Source: Enoplolaimus lenunculus (Eukaryota > Nematoda > Enoplea > Enoplida > Thoracostomopsidae). Taken from it: DNA of 64,000 nt. Below the pieces are notes generated by a model. It did no database searches. It worked only from the letters and a program-made list of their open reading frames with translations, and was not told the origin of the DNA. The translations under genes and the position numbers were made by a program. The stretch is taken from NCBI GenBank assembly GCA_030248215.1, contig JASANG010001107.1:620001-684000 (forward strand), in the 5' to 3' direction. Below are positions 10,854 through 22,614 of the stretch, one piece after another (positions within the stretch are counted from its first letter, which is position 1; every line of letters begins with the position of its first letter).

Positions 10854-12068
10854 TAAGTGATTAAGGTCTTCTGTTTGCGTACATGGGCATATACAAGTGA
10901 GCAGATAGGTTGATCACCACTCCCGAATGATCTGTAGAAAAAGAAAAACCTACATTTACCACGCATTACGATAACATTACAAATTTTAGAGGTAAAAAAT
11001 TTTAACGCCTTGTTCGCTCGCTAAGAAAAACCTTTCAACGTGGCATTTACACTTTCATGGAATGAAATCACAGCGACGCCTCTGTTCGTGCAATACAAGT
11101 TTGTGATCGGACAATTAAAATTGTGACCTATAACGTAAAGATTTCAGCTGCTAGCGATAAAAATTTGAAATTGACAGGTTTCTATACTTAAATCAGTGTT
11201 GCTTTACGTTCGAATCCACTCAGCATCAGATTAGTTATTTGAACTGTAGGTCGCTAGGATACAGAACGTTTTTGTTAATGAGGGTTTGGGCAATACAGGC
11301 TCTTAGGAAACGCAACGGTCTCAACATGCTAGCTGAAGCAAATATAATGGGCATATATGTGGAAATTTACATGACTCAAAACTTGAAAGCGAAGCTAAAA
11401 CTTTTCTGCGGCGAACGAAATTTTGCAAGATGGCGCTGAGTTTCTTTGTCCCCTACCTGACTAAAGGATAGCGGATCCCGGAAATTTTCAAAGCAGACAC
11501 GCGTCGCGCAATATATATAATAGAGTGAAAAGGCTAGTGAGCAAGAAGCAGGACGCAAATTCAGTGTTAAAACGTATACTACAAGATTTTAATTTTACTT
11601 CCTGTTAAGGCCTTACACCTGTATGGCCAACCCTTTGATTCGCAAATAGTAAATCATTTGGCTTGTAAATTTACAGTTTGCATCGGGTAAATTTTGCATG
11701 AAAGCGCCAATTTTGGTGCGGCTACTTTCGTTTATTGACCACCTGATTTCCGTTAACTTGGCAGCTGATGCAACAGAACATATTTGAATTGCTATCACAG
11801 TAAAATGTCTACGTTAATAGAAGGAATATCTTCGTGCAAGCAAGCTTAAATAACAGAGTTACGACTGTTTGTGGAAGCACGTATGATGAAGGAAGGATAA
11901 AAATTAAAAATTCAATAATTTGTACACATCTTGTATGGACGCAAAGCAAATCTTGATAAAACGAATAGCATTTACCATGGTCCGGTAGCTAAAGCAAGGT
12001 CAACGTTAAGGGTTGAGCCCCCATCAACATATAGAAGCCCTTCAAGAAAAATTGGCCTTCATTAGAAG

Positions 12069-12324
12069 GAACTACCGGTACAGACTTGGACGGAAGGGTG
12101 TACGTGGCTCGTCAAAAAACTTTTTGTGACAAAACGGTAAAGTTCCTCTACCTTATGATTTTTCCACCTCAGAAAATCTTTTGGTAATACATAAAATCAT
12201 AAGATCAACCCTACGTTACAACTCTTCGGTGCTAATGGCACTCTGGCGCAGTATGTACTAAAAGTTGTGCTTTATAACGTTCGCTAGCCCACCCCACCGT
12301 CAGAAATTTCTGGATCCGCAGATG
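12069..12324. mobile_element. hAT-like MITE, family c
   Basis: Right end TTTCTGGATCCGCAGATG; internal CGTCAAAAAACTTTTTGTG and ACCTTATGATTTT shared with copies at 15414 and 41376. The left end (near GACTTGGACGGAAGG) is decayed. Confidence 0.55.
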
Positions 12325-13678
12325 CAGCAGGTTAAAGTTAGGCAGAGGAACGCTTTGCAATGTAGATAAACATAAACATAGAGGCTAAACTACGTTTTGC
12401 TACAACACTGCCGAGTTTGCCTGATTAGCAGGTTTATGCTTTGCCAGTAAATCAAAATACTACAGTTATCGAAGTAATTCATGAAAAACTATTAATTGCA
12501 GTGTAATTTTCTGCAACAAACCGCATTAATTATCGCAGTTTGTTATCAAACTCTGAAAAAATCTGGTCAAACAAGATGTTTTCGCGTTTTGAAATCTCAT
12601 TTGAAATAAGAAAGCAATATGACGACAACCTTGTTTTGTCATCAAGCACGGTTAGCTTCTAGCTTTTTGGGGGTGGGGGCATAGCCGAGATTTCACTTCG
12701 TAAAGTTATAACATCGTTTTAGGTTTAACTTGAAGGTTAAAATCATGTAAGAGTTAATGTGCTATACTCGGCGCCGCATGCCACCGCATATCATTTAATG
12801 AGTAACTTTTATATACGCGGTGCCGCGTGCCAAGAATAGTACAATTCTAAGAGTTCCTATTCTCGTATTCGCGAAAATTTGTAGTAGAGATATATGCCCC
12901 TATTGTTGCCCATTGTATATACATGCCTCTGGCTTTGTGGAGGTGGTGAAGGGCAAACGAAAATTTTTATCAACAAAAGTTTTTCGTGCAACTACAATTT
13001 TGTTAACCGAAATATTCTGATCATACATTCTCAGATACCCACTGCTAGGCAAGTAACCAACTTTAAGTAACTTGCTAAGGAGTGCAATAACAATTTTAAA
13101 AAGAATATGTCGTTCAAACAACAAGCTTACAACCGGGGCTAATACTTTCCTAGGATAGCCAAAGTTTTTATAGAAGGAGCGGAGACGTTTACCGCCACTG
13201 CGGACCCAGCCCCATGTGCACTAATTTTTATAGTCACATATCGGATTTAACAAGAATTGTCTTACTGGAAACGCACGAAAAGACGCAAATATATATAATC
13301 CTAATTTGACAATGTTTTAAATGAACGTTTTAACAATGAAATTCTTAATAGTTAAAATGTTTGCAAGCTAAATGCTTTGTCACTGAATCAAACATAAAAA
13401 ATGCAATAGAACAATGCATACGTTGCGATCTGTTATTATTTATGGCAGGGTAATCGCGTTTCAATAGGTTTGTTAAGCTAACGGTCCATTCTTGCTGTTT
13501 GAGGGGTATGCTTGCTCGTATCCACAGATACAGTGTACTGGCTGCTGCCTTATTCAAAAATAAATTCTGGCTGTGAGACAACGATTTCTGAATTCAACGC
13601 AATATAGATGTTCTTAAATTATGGAGATCATTCGTTTTTGTTGACGCTTACTGACCCGAAGTGGAGAACACGTTGCTA
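12325..13678. other. Intergenic, nothing recognised
   Basis: No frame with coding character; no repeat border found. Confidence 0.45.
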
Positions 13679-13831
13679 GGCCCCTGAATGAACAGGGCCG
13701 GATCGTTTACCGAAGGGGCTATAATATAGTCAGTTTAAGCTTTAGACTAATTTTTTGCTTAAGCTTAGGCTTAGGCTTAGGCTTAGTAATATGCTTATAC
13801 TACGATTTCGACCATGTTCTATACATGAGCC
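13679..13831 (+). mobile_element. GGCC-ended MITE with TTAGGC telomere-like core
   Basis: Ends GGCCCCTGAATGAACAGGGC and CATGTTCTATACATGAGCC form an inverted pair. Flanked by CGTTGCTA and CATTGCTA (7 of 8), an 8-bp target duplication. The core holds three perfect consecutive TTAGGC units. No coding capacity. Confidence 0.82.
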
Positions 13832-14268
13832 CATTGCTAGGAGTAGGGCTAAAAATTTTAAAGTGATAACACAACGGTTTCTAATGTCCCCCACATCAGT
13901 TTGAAACATTTTAGGATAGGAGGTTGGGCCTTGCCCCGGTATATCCCCTCTAACTAGGGGCTCGATCGTCTAAAATGTTGCTCTGGCTCTAAACTTTACA
14001 GATCGGTTTACTGTTGAAGGAAATGCTGAAAACACGATTTGGTATTAATTTTTGATAAGTTTTCGACTGAAGTTGATGACACAAATAACTATAGTCACGC
14101 ATGAAGCAAAAATTCTATTAATGCATCAGTGATCTGGCTGTGCTTAGGTTGGAATTCAGATCGGTTCTTTTTAAATTGTTTATCTTGGGATCACAGTGAA
14201 TACAACAAAGGTTCATCACGCTGTTCGCTGTTACCTCTTGTTTTCCTTACAATACCTGTGAAAAGGTT

Positions 14269-14519
14269 ATAACCCTTTCTCACTTGAATATTTTCTATTT
14301 CGTATAGAATATAGCTTCAAGTACGTAATATTCGAATCGCAGCAGCCTCTCGAGTGAGAGGCGGTCCGGAACTAACACTCAACTATACCCTTCATATCTT
14401 GTGATAATGATGTACTGCGCGCAAGCGTAGCAAAATGTTCAACACTGTTTATTCATTATGTACACGTTCATGTGTGCGCTAAGTTGCTCGCAGTATGTTC
14501 TTATGTGAGAAGGTGTTAA
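14269..14519 (-). mobile_element. piggyBac-like MITE with tRNA-like body, copy 3 (diverged)
   Basis: Starts ATAACCCTTTCTCAC and ends GTGAGAAGGTGTTAA. The A-box-like TAGTTGAGTG and the B-box core TTCGAAT remain on the minus strand. Confidence 0.7.
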
Positions 14520-14794
14520 AATATTTGGAAAGATTATTTTAAATCGAACGACATTTCCGAAGTTCCATCGGATGCTATTAATGCGATGTTGTACAGATGT
14601 TTAGTCATCCTGCAATTCACTCTCAGCGCCTAAACGCTTATTATTATAACTCATAAGCTCAAACAAAATCAGGTTTCTGTACACTCCACCCACAGGTTCA
14701 GGCTTAGACTCACACTTCTGCTTCGTCTCAGGTGAAGCTTGCCTAAAATTCTACGCCTTAACCTTTACCTAAGTCAAAGCATGAGGTTAACGAA

Positions 14795-14952
14795 GGCCCG
14801 TAGACAAAGGGGGTCAGAGGGGCTCACACCCTTTGGAAAAATTTTGCACCCCTAGAAAATTTTCAACCTTGCTCGTAATTCACTGAAAATCCTTAAATGC
14901 CCTCCTAAACATTTTTTAGCCAAACCAAGCAAGGTGAGCAGGCTACGGGCCC
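14795..14952. mobile_element. MITE of the GGGCCCGTAGCCA family
   Basis: Starts GGCCCGTAGAC, ends GGCTACGGGCCC; internal TTTTCAACCTTGCTCGTAA and AGCAAGGTGAG match other copies. Confidence 0.75.
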
Positions 14953-15413
14953 TGGTTAACCTAAGCCATGACTTAGTTCTAAATGTGGAACATGAAAGTG
15001 TGTAAGAGTGTAAAATTTAACATTTGTAGGCTAAAATTCATTTAACTGACTCGTTTCTCCAAGTCAAGCTTAAGTCATTTGAATTAGATATTACAACCGT
15101 TGATCTTCCTACAACCTATATTCTATTTTTAGAATCAAATAAAATCATTTTCGCAAATCTTAGGTTGCAATTAGCGCACAGTATTATTGAAACACAATTT
15201 TTAATTCGCCCAATCGAAATAGCCGCGACCACAATACACGGTCAGATCACAAATTTCAGTTACTCGTTTCACCTTTTATACGTTTTCGAAGTATGTAATT
15301 AACCACATCACATTGTCAGGTATAGAGCGCAACCATATATATATTGATAATTGTTAAAAACGGCCAACAGTATAAGCAATAGATGTATAACTCTGTATTA
15401 GAAACGGCAGAGT

Positions 15414-15618
15414 CATTGCGGCGGATCCAGAAATTTCTGACGGAGGGCGGGCTGCCAAAAGTTATGAAACACAATTTTTACTGTATGCTTTATATGTGCC
15501 AATTTCCTGAGGGGGAATGAATTTGGTAAGGTAGGGACGGACCTTAATACCATTTTATGACAAAAGATTTTCTAACGAGGGGCGTACGTCCCCCGCCTTC
15601 CACTCTGGGTCCGCCAGT
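15414..15618. mobile_element. hAT-like MITE, family c, nearly complete
   Basis: Ends GCGGCGGATCCAGAAATTTC and TCTGGGTCCGCCAGT; flanked by GGCAGAGT and GGTAGAGT (7 of 8), an 8-bp hAT-type duplication. Interior carries the GGTAAGGTAGG segment of the family. Confidence 0.78.
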
Positions 15619-15674
15619 GGTAGAGTAGACAGATACAGGTTGCGACTTTTGGCTCTTGTAGACACCCTCCCATA

Positions 15675-15805
15675 ACTTAGGAACGGCCTTGGTTTAGGCT
15701 TTGGCTTAAGAACTAGGTTTAAGACAAGGCCCACCTAAGCCTATGATTAAGCCTAAGCGTTTGGTTAAACCTTTGTTTTCCTAAACCTAAGCCTAAATCT
15801 GAGTT
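15675..15805. repeat. Degenerate CCTAAGC/TTAGGC-like stretch
   Basis: Repeated CCTAAGCCTA-type and TTTAGGCTTTGGCTTA-type units in both orientations, without clear element ends; probably a decayed relative of the TTAGGC-core elements. Confidence 0.45.
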
Positions 15806-16158
15806 TCATCTTTAAAAGTGAGAGGAAATGTACCAAAGACGCAACTTTGCAGCAATGTTTTGTGTCAATAATGCAAGCGCAAGTTACTTTAAATGTGCAG
15901 CGTTGGAGCAGTTACATAAATGTAAAATTACATTCAAGGAAAACTTGACCAACTCCGTGTATAAATTAGAGTTCTGGTACTGCCAGTTATTGCTAAATCA
16001 CCCATTTTTCTGAGCCAAATCTAACGACTTAAGCTTAAAAAATTTTACGGGTTCAGATTTCGAATGTTTTGCACCAATGTATATTCAAAACCATACCCTT
16101 GAAAAAATTCACTATCTGATAATAGGTAAACGTATAAATGCATCATTAAGGGCAATTA

Positions 16159-16743
16159 CTGGATTGACCCAAATCAGAGGGCGGTAGTAAGAGGGGGTCC
16201 CCATTTTGAGCCCCATTAAATACGAGCCCGTATGCCTTATAAGAGTTAGTAAGCGTATAGAGTCCCCAAACACATCAGCCCATAAATGTCAATTATTCCT
16301 GATTTTAGTGCATAATTGACTCCACAACCAAATAAAGTCCAGTTGGAAACTTTAAAGTGTACTTAAGTTTTGAAAGTACATCCTTGGGAAACTTTGCATT
16401 ATCGCTCAGGGAATTGAAGGGAGTGTGCCCCCTTTAAATTTGGCTGATGCCCCCCAAATTGACTCTGTCAAAAAGTAAACAATCTTGAGTTGCAGTTGTA
16501 GGGGTGCCCCAAAATTATTCGATGCCCCCAAATATAATTTTCTGCGGAAGCCTTTGACTTTTGATAAAGGACAAATCAACACTAAATTCAACGGATAGTT
16601 TGTCACCATATCGGGCATACAGTAACGAAGGGTGGGGGAGGGCGGGTTAAAAATAAATAACAGTCAGTAACTGAATAACGGGGGGACCCTCTCTTGAGAG
16701 GCCAAATAAATATTAGTTCCCCCTGATATTCGGGCCGCTGCAG
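16159..16743 (-). mobile_element. TA-flanked MITE, family e, with an inner insertion
   Basis: Left CTGGATTGACCC and right end CGGGCCGCTGCAG, with TA at both borders. Compared with the 17228 and 52326 copies it has about 140 extra bp near 16411-16545, apparently a nested insertion rich in GCCCCC motifs. Confidence 0.7.
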
Positions 16744-17227
16744 TAGCTAAAACGTGTATGAACTAGCAAATGCCTGGATAACGGTTAGCGGCACACCAAT
16801 ACCGGTGACTTTTAAGCAGAGAGGCTGGTCGTATGTATATATGTGAAGTGGTTTAAGAAACAATTCGGCTAAATACTGAGCAACTTGTGTTAAATTGCTA
16901 GTAGTATAGTTAAGCTGTCAACAAGAACGGTTTGGGCTTGTTTGCCTAAGACTAATAGTCCAATAAAAATGTTTCGATTCTCCTGTTCTAAACACTGTCA
17001 AATGGGAATGTTCAAGATTTTCAAGTGCGCAGTTGGAAACGTATGCTATTTAATGATTATTTAAGAGTTGACAGCAATTTGACAAAAGTAAATGTAGAAA
17101 GTTTGGCAATGTTTCGTATAAGCAAATACGGTCGTTGTAATCATTGGCCAACGTATAGAACCGGGCATTGAACAGTATTAGTCATGAGCGTCTTCCAAAA
17201 CCTGCGTATAGCGTAAGAATGGGCTTA

Positions 17228-17667
17228 CTGTAGTGACCCGAATAAGAGGGGGATTGGTATTTATTTGTCCTCTCTAGAGGGAACCCCCTGTTATTCGGTT
17301 ACGGACTGTTATTTATTTTCAACTCGTCCTCCGCCACTTTTCGTTGCTGACATATATCCGGTATTGCAACTATCCGTTGAATTTAACGTTTATTCGTCTT
17401 GTATCAAAAGCTTGAGCGATAATGCAAGGTTATACTTTAGGAATGTACTTTCAAAACTTATGTTTGCTTTAAAGTTTCGAACTCAACTGTATTTGGTGCA
17501 GGAGTCATTTATACTCTACAATTAGGGATAATTAACATTTATGGACCATAATTAGGGTTTGTGGACTCTATCCGCTTACGCACTCTTATTAGGGATACGG
17601 ACTCCAATTGATTGGGACTCAAATGGGGACCCCCTTATTTCCCCCTCTCTTATTCGGATCACTTTAG
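17228..17667 (+). mobile_element. TA-flanked MITE, family e
   Basis: Ends CTGTAGTGACCCGAATAAGAG and CTCTTATTCGGATCACTTTAG. The 86-codon open frame inside is not conserved in the other copies, so the element is judged non-coding. Confidence 0.78.
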
Positions 17668-17765
17668 CACACCTAAGCCTAAGCATAAAAATTTATTCAA
17701 CAGCTGAATAGCTTACTCTATTGCAGTCTCGCAAAAAAAGTTCCGCCCCTTATCTTTACATTAGC
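17668..17765 (+). mobile_element. Truncated TTAGGC-core MITE
   Basis: CCTAAGCCTAAGC followed by TTCCGCCCCTTATCTTTACAT, the family's terminal repeat; its left part is cut where the preceding TA element ends. Confidence 0.55.
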
Positions 17766-18798
17766 ATAATCATATTGCCTGCTACTGTGTGGCACGCGCT
17801 TATCGAAAATTTGCGTTGCGCTTAAATTAATACGCTTTGCGTGTACACGTTAGAATTAAAAAAATTTTAGGATGAACATTGATTCAAATATTATAAACAA
17901 ACATTTTCTTCCATTTTAAGTCACGTGTTAATCTTGATTCCAACGAAGAGATCGCTGCATGGGCCGATTGAACAAGTAAAATTTGTTCTGAAGCGCCTTC
18001 ACGAAACATGCAGTTGCAATTTGTTCATGATATATGTCACAAACGAAATTCAAATTCAAATATGTTGAATCAAGATTGAGTTAATTTAATTGCAAAACTG
18101 TTTGCAGCTGAGGAGACATGTGCAAATTACAATAACAAAAACTCACAACAATTCACATGTTTTTGACACACGCTTGACTGGCAGTTTATCTCGGTAAAGT
18201 TTCAAGTTGGAATTTATTTAGAAACTAATTGTGCTAAGTGTGCACCGTTCGACTTTTAAAATAAGTAGACGAGTACCCGTTTGTGTTCTTTACACTGGAA
18301 ACAACCGCATTTCAAGCTTACTCTAACCTGGTAACAAACTTATCCTTGCTTAACACGTTGCGGACCGCGTACATGAATCCACACAATCCACACGTAAACC
18401 ATGTAATTATTGCAATTAAATTGACTTTGAAACAGTGCGACCGTTCAACTGAGATTAATCACAAATAAAACGGTATAAAATTTCATGTATAAGAAACTGT
18501 GGCTTCTGGGGTCCGAGTTATGTCTCAGTAAAAATTTTGGTGGGCGTAGAGGATATATTCCCGTGCCAACCAATTCTTCCCCTTGCACACGTACCTTGAA
18601 AAAGATTTTTCAAAAATCATCCGCTGAAACATTTAAATTAAAACTCATCATTTTCCATAAAATTATGGGGTTTTTATACAAAGTTGTACAAGAAGGCATT
18701 TCTGCGTTAGTTTTGCTTTGTGGTTGGGATATCCCCAGCGGCGAAGCAGACTGGGGTGGGGGCACCCCCAAAGTCCAGGGTGGTGCCCCCTACGTATA

Positions 18799-19135
18799 GG
18801 TGGATCCAGAATCTTTGGGTGTTCAATCTGTGGTTGTCCGAGCTTACGCTAGGGTGGTGGCCCCAGGTGGATTCAGAATTTTTCGGTGTTTAATCGGATG
18901 TTGTCCGAGCTTAGGCTCGTGCTTAGATGTAAATAAACCTTTTTTAAAAAGCAGTTTCACACAAAAGTTACGAAATGGTGAATCTAGAAAGTGAACCGAT
19001 GTTTAAAATGAATTCCGCTTTGCGCGCAGTTGGTATTTTCTGCTACAGTAGCTGAACAGCTCATATGTTAGGTAAAATCTTACAAAATGTTCATACGCTT
19101 TAACCAGAGGAGGCAGCACGCGGCACATCTTACTC
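18799..19135 (+). repeat. Unclassified dispersed repeat, copy 1
   Basis: Shares long similarity with 38089-38370, including TAGCTGAACAGCTCATAT, AGTTACGAAATGGTGAATCT and GGCAGCACGCGGCAC. The first 70 bp are internally duplicated here (GTCCGAGCTTA twice). The 5' end GGTGGATCCAGAATC resembles hAT family c ends. Confidence 0.6.
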
Positions 19136-20853
19136 CAAAACTGTTTTTATCACGGTATATTGTGTTAGAACGTTTGCGTAATGCTGTAACACTGTTGCCT
19201 ATGGTGCGATGGAAAAACTTGCATACCTCAACCGAACTTTTTGGCTGCGCCCATTTTCAGACATATACAGTAAGCCATTCTTTATTGTTTCATTAGAAAA
19301 CCATTAAAACCACAAAATACTGGCATTGTCTCCAAGGTGAAATTCATTAAGAGCTTCTATAAATGCGCATTTCTTTAAACTTGAATAAGTTTGAATCGCA
19401 TTATCAAACACAAACTAATGATACTGTATTTATATGACAAGTTCATTTGAATACACTTCTCGGTGAGTTCTGTTAAGCTTGCGGCTCAAATTATGAAAAT
19501 CAATTTTCTTTCATTTTCGTTAATGTGTTTATTACTTTGCTTGCGCTTGCACTTTAAATTGTTATTCAGGCCCATAACCAGGAATTGTTAGCAGAGGGAG
19601 CAAGACGGATTTTAGTTGGAATAGGGCAAAATTGTTGTAACTTATAATTCTATTGACGCTGTAGAAAACATTTTTAGGCTCCGGGGTGAAAATGTCCGTA
19701 ACAGTGGCGCCGCGCGCGCTCTATCATGCCTCACATTTTTGTCCCGTAGTTGCAGTCTTGCAGTTATTGCGTTGTTGTAGTAAAGACAAAGTTAACAGCC
19801 TTTACATTAACTTAGCCAAAACCTTCACAGCTATAATCAAATCAGATTTAATTTATAGAATTTACTCAAATTTTAGATCTTAATCAGCAGTATATGATAA
19901 GTAAGCTATCATGATTGTACCGAATAAAATTAACATATTATTAATGCCTTGCATGACAAAATAATAAACTCGTAATATAAGCCGTACAAAAGAGGATTAT
20001 CCGCTACCTTGGTTTTACGATTCGCCAGAACTTCTTTATGGAGAGCTAACGTCAGCCCCTGAGGGCAAGTCTTAGCAACGGCGAATGCAGCACCGGATCC
20101 CGAAATTTTTTGATGGGGAAGGCTGCGCGATATATAATTGTACAAAACCTCGTGAGCGAAGCTTGCTAAAAGGCATGCGTAGGTTTAGTGCGAAATCTTT
20201 AATAAACAATTTTGGCCTGGAGCTATCTTGGTGCTGGGACGGAGAGCTTGGGACCCCCCATAGATTTGCCAGTAACGATGCGCTTGTTTAACTGTAGCGG
20301 CGGCTTCTTGACTACTTTACGAATTATAAAAAACATGGGTTAATAGTTATTGGTGATTGTATAAAGCGAATTTGTCTTCAAAATCATCAAACTAAAATTA
20401 TGCTGATGATTATGGGGAATTGAAGAGATATTTTTATCGTCAACATGTTCTCCTAAAAACAGAACATTATTTATCAAGTGAACACACAAAACATAATAAA
20501 GAGCGCATGTATAACTTCTTAAAAAGCATTATAAGTCTAACGGCTGCAAGGCTATTTTAGCCTCAGTCAGTAATGATAGACACGGAAAAATTATGAATCA
20601 TGTCAGTCAAAATTCATTACCGCTTAAATGTCTATTAAAATATTGGAGATTTTCATAAAGCTAACATAGGTTTTTGGCAAAAATTTGATGATTTTAACAA
20701 GATAGAAGTTTGCTTAGATCTTTTAACCAGCAAGCCGTGTTGCATTTAGTTGTTAAAACAGTAATTCAGTGGCCAATTAAGTATATTATGTACAAACTAA
20801 AATATGTTCATATATGTATACAACACTGCCATGCTCTACATTTATGCGCTTTT
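19136..20853. other. Intergenic, decayed repeats only
   Basis: 20085-20170 has CGGATCCCGAAATTTTTTG and CTCGTGAGCGAAGC, remnants of hAT-like family c. A stretch near 19570 (CCATAACCAGGAATTGTTAG) recurs near 26815. No gene. Confidence 0.45.
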
Positions 20854-21263
20854 CAGGATGTAACCGGATACCCGTTTCCGTTTCCGGTAAAAATCGGTGT
20901 TCATTTCCGTTTCCGCATTCGTTATAGAAATACGGAAATTACGTTATTCGTACGTTCAATATTATTTACAAATCACGTAAATATCTCGCATTTTTTGCTA
21001 CAGATTTGCCGCAATTGTTCGAAATGAAAAATAATACAAAATTCATCCAAAATCTTAAATATTTCGATGCATCCGACATTTTTTCTTTGAAATCTTTGAA
21101 AGACTGTTGAATTTATGAACCCCTCAATTGTGTTGGCAGAAAAATAAATCAGTTTTGAAACCTTCTTTACTTCAATATCCGTTTTCCGTTTCATTTCGAT
21201 TATTTTGATCACTATCCGTTTCCGTTTTCGTTTCCGTTATTTTTACTGTTCGTTTACACCATG
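20854..21263 (-). mobile_element. hAT-like MITE with GGAAAC hexamers (family d1)
   Basis: CAGGATGTAACCGGATACCC at the left and CGTTTACACCATG at the right; dense TTTCCG/CGTTTCC repeats at both ends; same interior as 610-1012 in reverse orientation. No clear target duplication. Confidence 0.72.
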
Positions 21264-22413
21264 TCTTTAATAGTTTCTTGAATTAAGTAGGTTAACATCG
21301 TAAATTTCAGGTCAAGACCTTAATGTAAAAGTGGCTTTGTTATCAGTGCTTAAACTGTTCCCGAAAGCTTGATTCTGTGAATCGTATTAATAAAATATGA
21401 GATTTTGAAAAATTAGACTTCTATCACAGCAATCAAAGTCTAAAAATCCCGCTGTAGCTATATTACACGAAAACAGTGTCGGAACAAATCAAGGTGGGTT
21501 GACTTGCGGACTTTAACAAAACTAAAATAGCATCAGAAATCATATCGTAATCGCCGTCACTATCTGCAGTGGAAATTGGTGTGTTGTTATGCTTTACATA
21601 CGGTCACACTTTTAATTTTCGGTAATTCTAAACCAAGCGGTTGCAGAAAAACATCAAGTAAAAGATTACATTTTAAAATTCTATCGAATATTTTGCAGTT
21701 TTTGCATATTTTCTGACGTATTTTGTTAAAGTTAAGTAGCCAAGTTTGAAAAATGAATATTCAACCATCGTTATCCTGTTCTTTTGATTTTCAAATATGC
21801 AGATTTGACCACAACAATAATATAAAACTCGCATTCTACTTTGTAAAATGAGTAAACGACAAGTTAAACCCAAAACCATGTTCTTCAAACACGAAAAAAC
21901 ACCTTTAATCCTATTGTTCAATTTACAAAAGCATTGCTGGGTTTTATAGATCAAGCGTAGTTAAAAACCAGAACTTAGTTTTAGAACAAAACTACATGAA
22001 TCTTTGCATATTACGGGAGCATTTACAATTGTGTAATTTATAAACTGAACAGAACACACGATAAAAGCTCATTTTTGCCCTATGTACCCACCTGGCCTAT
22101 AGACCAAATGCAAGGTGAACCGGTTGGAATTGGGGCCACGCAACAAAATGAAAAATCTATGCGTTTGAATTCCCTACCAAACCAGTAAAAGTCTGGGCGT
22201 GGCAATTTTCACCTTTTCTCATTTTCTAAACGAAACCTGCGCTTGTCAGATTTTCCCTACTTAGTCAAATCGTATACGTTACAAATTTTCCACTTTTCCC
22301 GTTTTCCAAACAAATTTTGCGCCAGCGCCGGATTAAAGGGGGATCCCGGGGGCCCGGGCCTCTCACCAAAAGTCGGCCTCCCACCAACCGAATACCGACG
22401 ACATGATTCAATT
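21264..22413. other. Intergenic, nothing firm
   Basis: Only a GC-rich patch at 22325-22380 (GGGATCCCGGGGGCCC) stands out, probably element debris. Confidence 0.4.
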
Positions 22414-22614
22414 GGCCAATGTAAAGAACAGTGGCGGAAAGTATTATAAGCTTATTCCTAGCGTAAGCCTAAGCCTAAGCCTAAGCGTAAGAATGCGTTT
22501 ATTCCTAAGCCCAAGTCTAAGCCCACGCCAATCAAAAAATTAGTCTAAAGCTTAAGCTTATTCTATTCCAGTCGCACAGAAAAACGTTCCGAAGCCCTGT
22601 TCTATGCATGGGCC
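22414..22614 (-). mobile_element. GGCC-ended MITE with TTAGGC core
   Basis: Starts GGCCAATGTAAAGAACAG and ends CCCTGTTCTATGCATGGGCC. Core on the minus strand has consecutive GCTTAGG units (TTAGGC x3). Confidence 0.75.

Larger units (their letters stand above)
8791..12068. other. Intergenic between listed elements
   Basis: Apart from the listed hAT end, tandem duplication and piggyBac-like copy 2, this is AT-rich DNA without a supportable gene. Confidence 0.45.

Noticed and set aside
13740-13800. Interstitial telomere left by chromosome fusion
   Set aside because: The TTAGGC run is bounded by inverted ends and an 8-bp target duplication, so it belongs to a mobile element.
17265-17525. 86-codon frame as a gene
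   Set aside because: It lies inside a TA-flanked MITE and is not conserved in other copies of the element.
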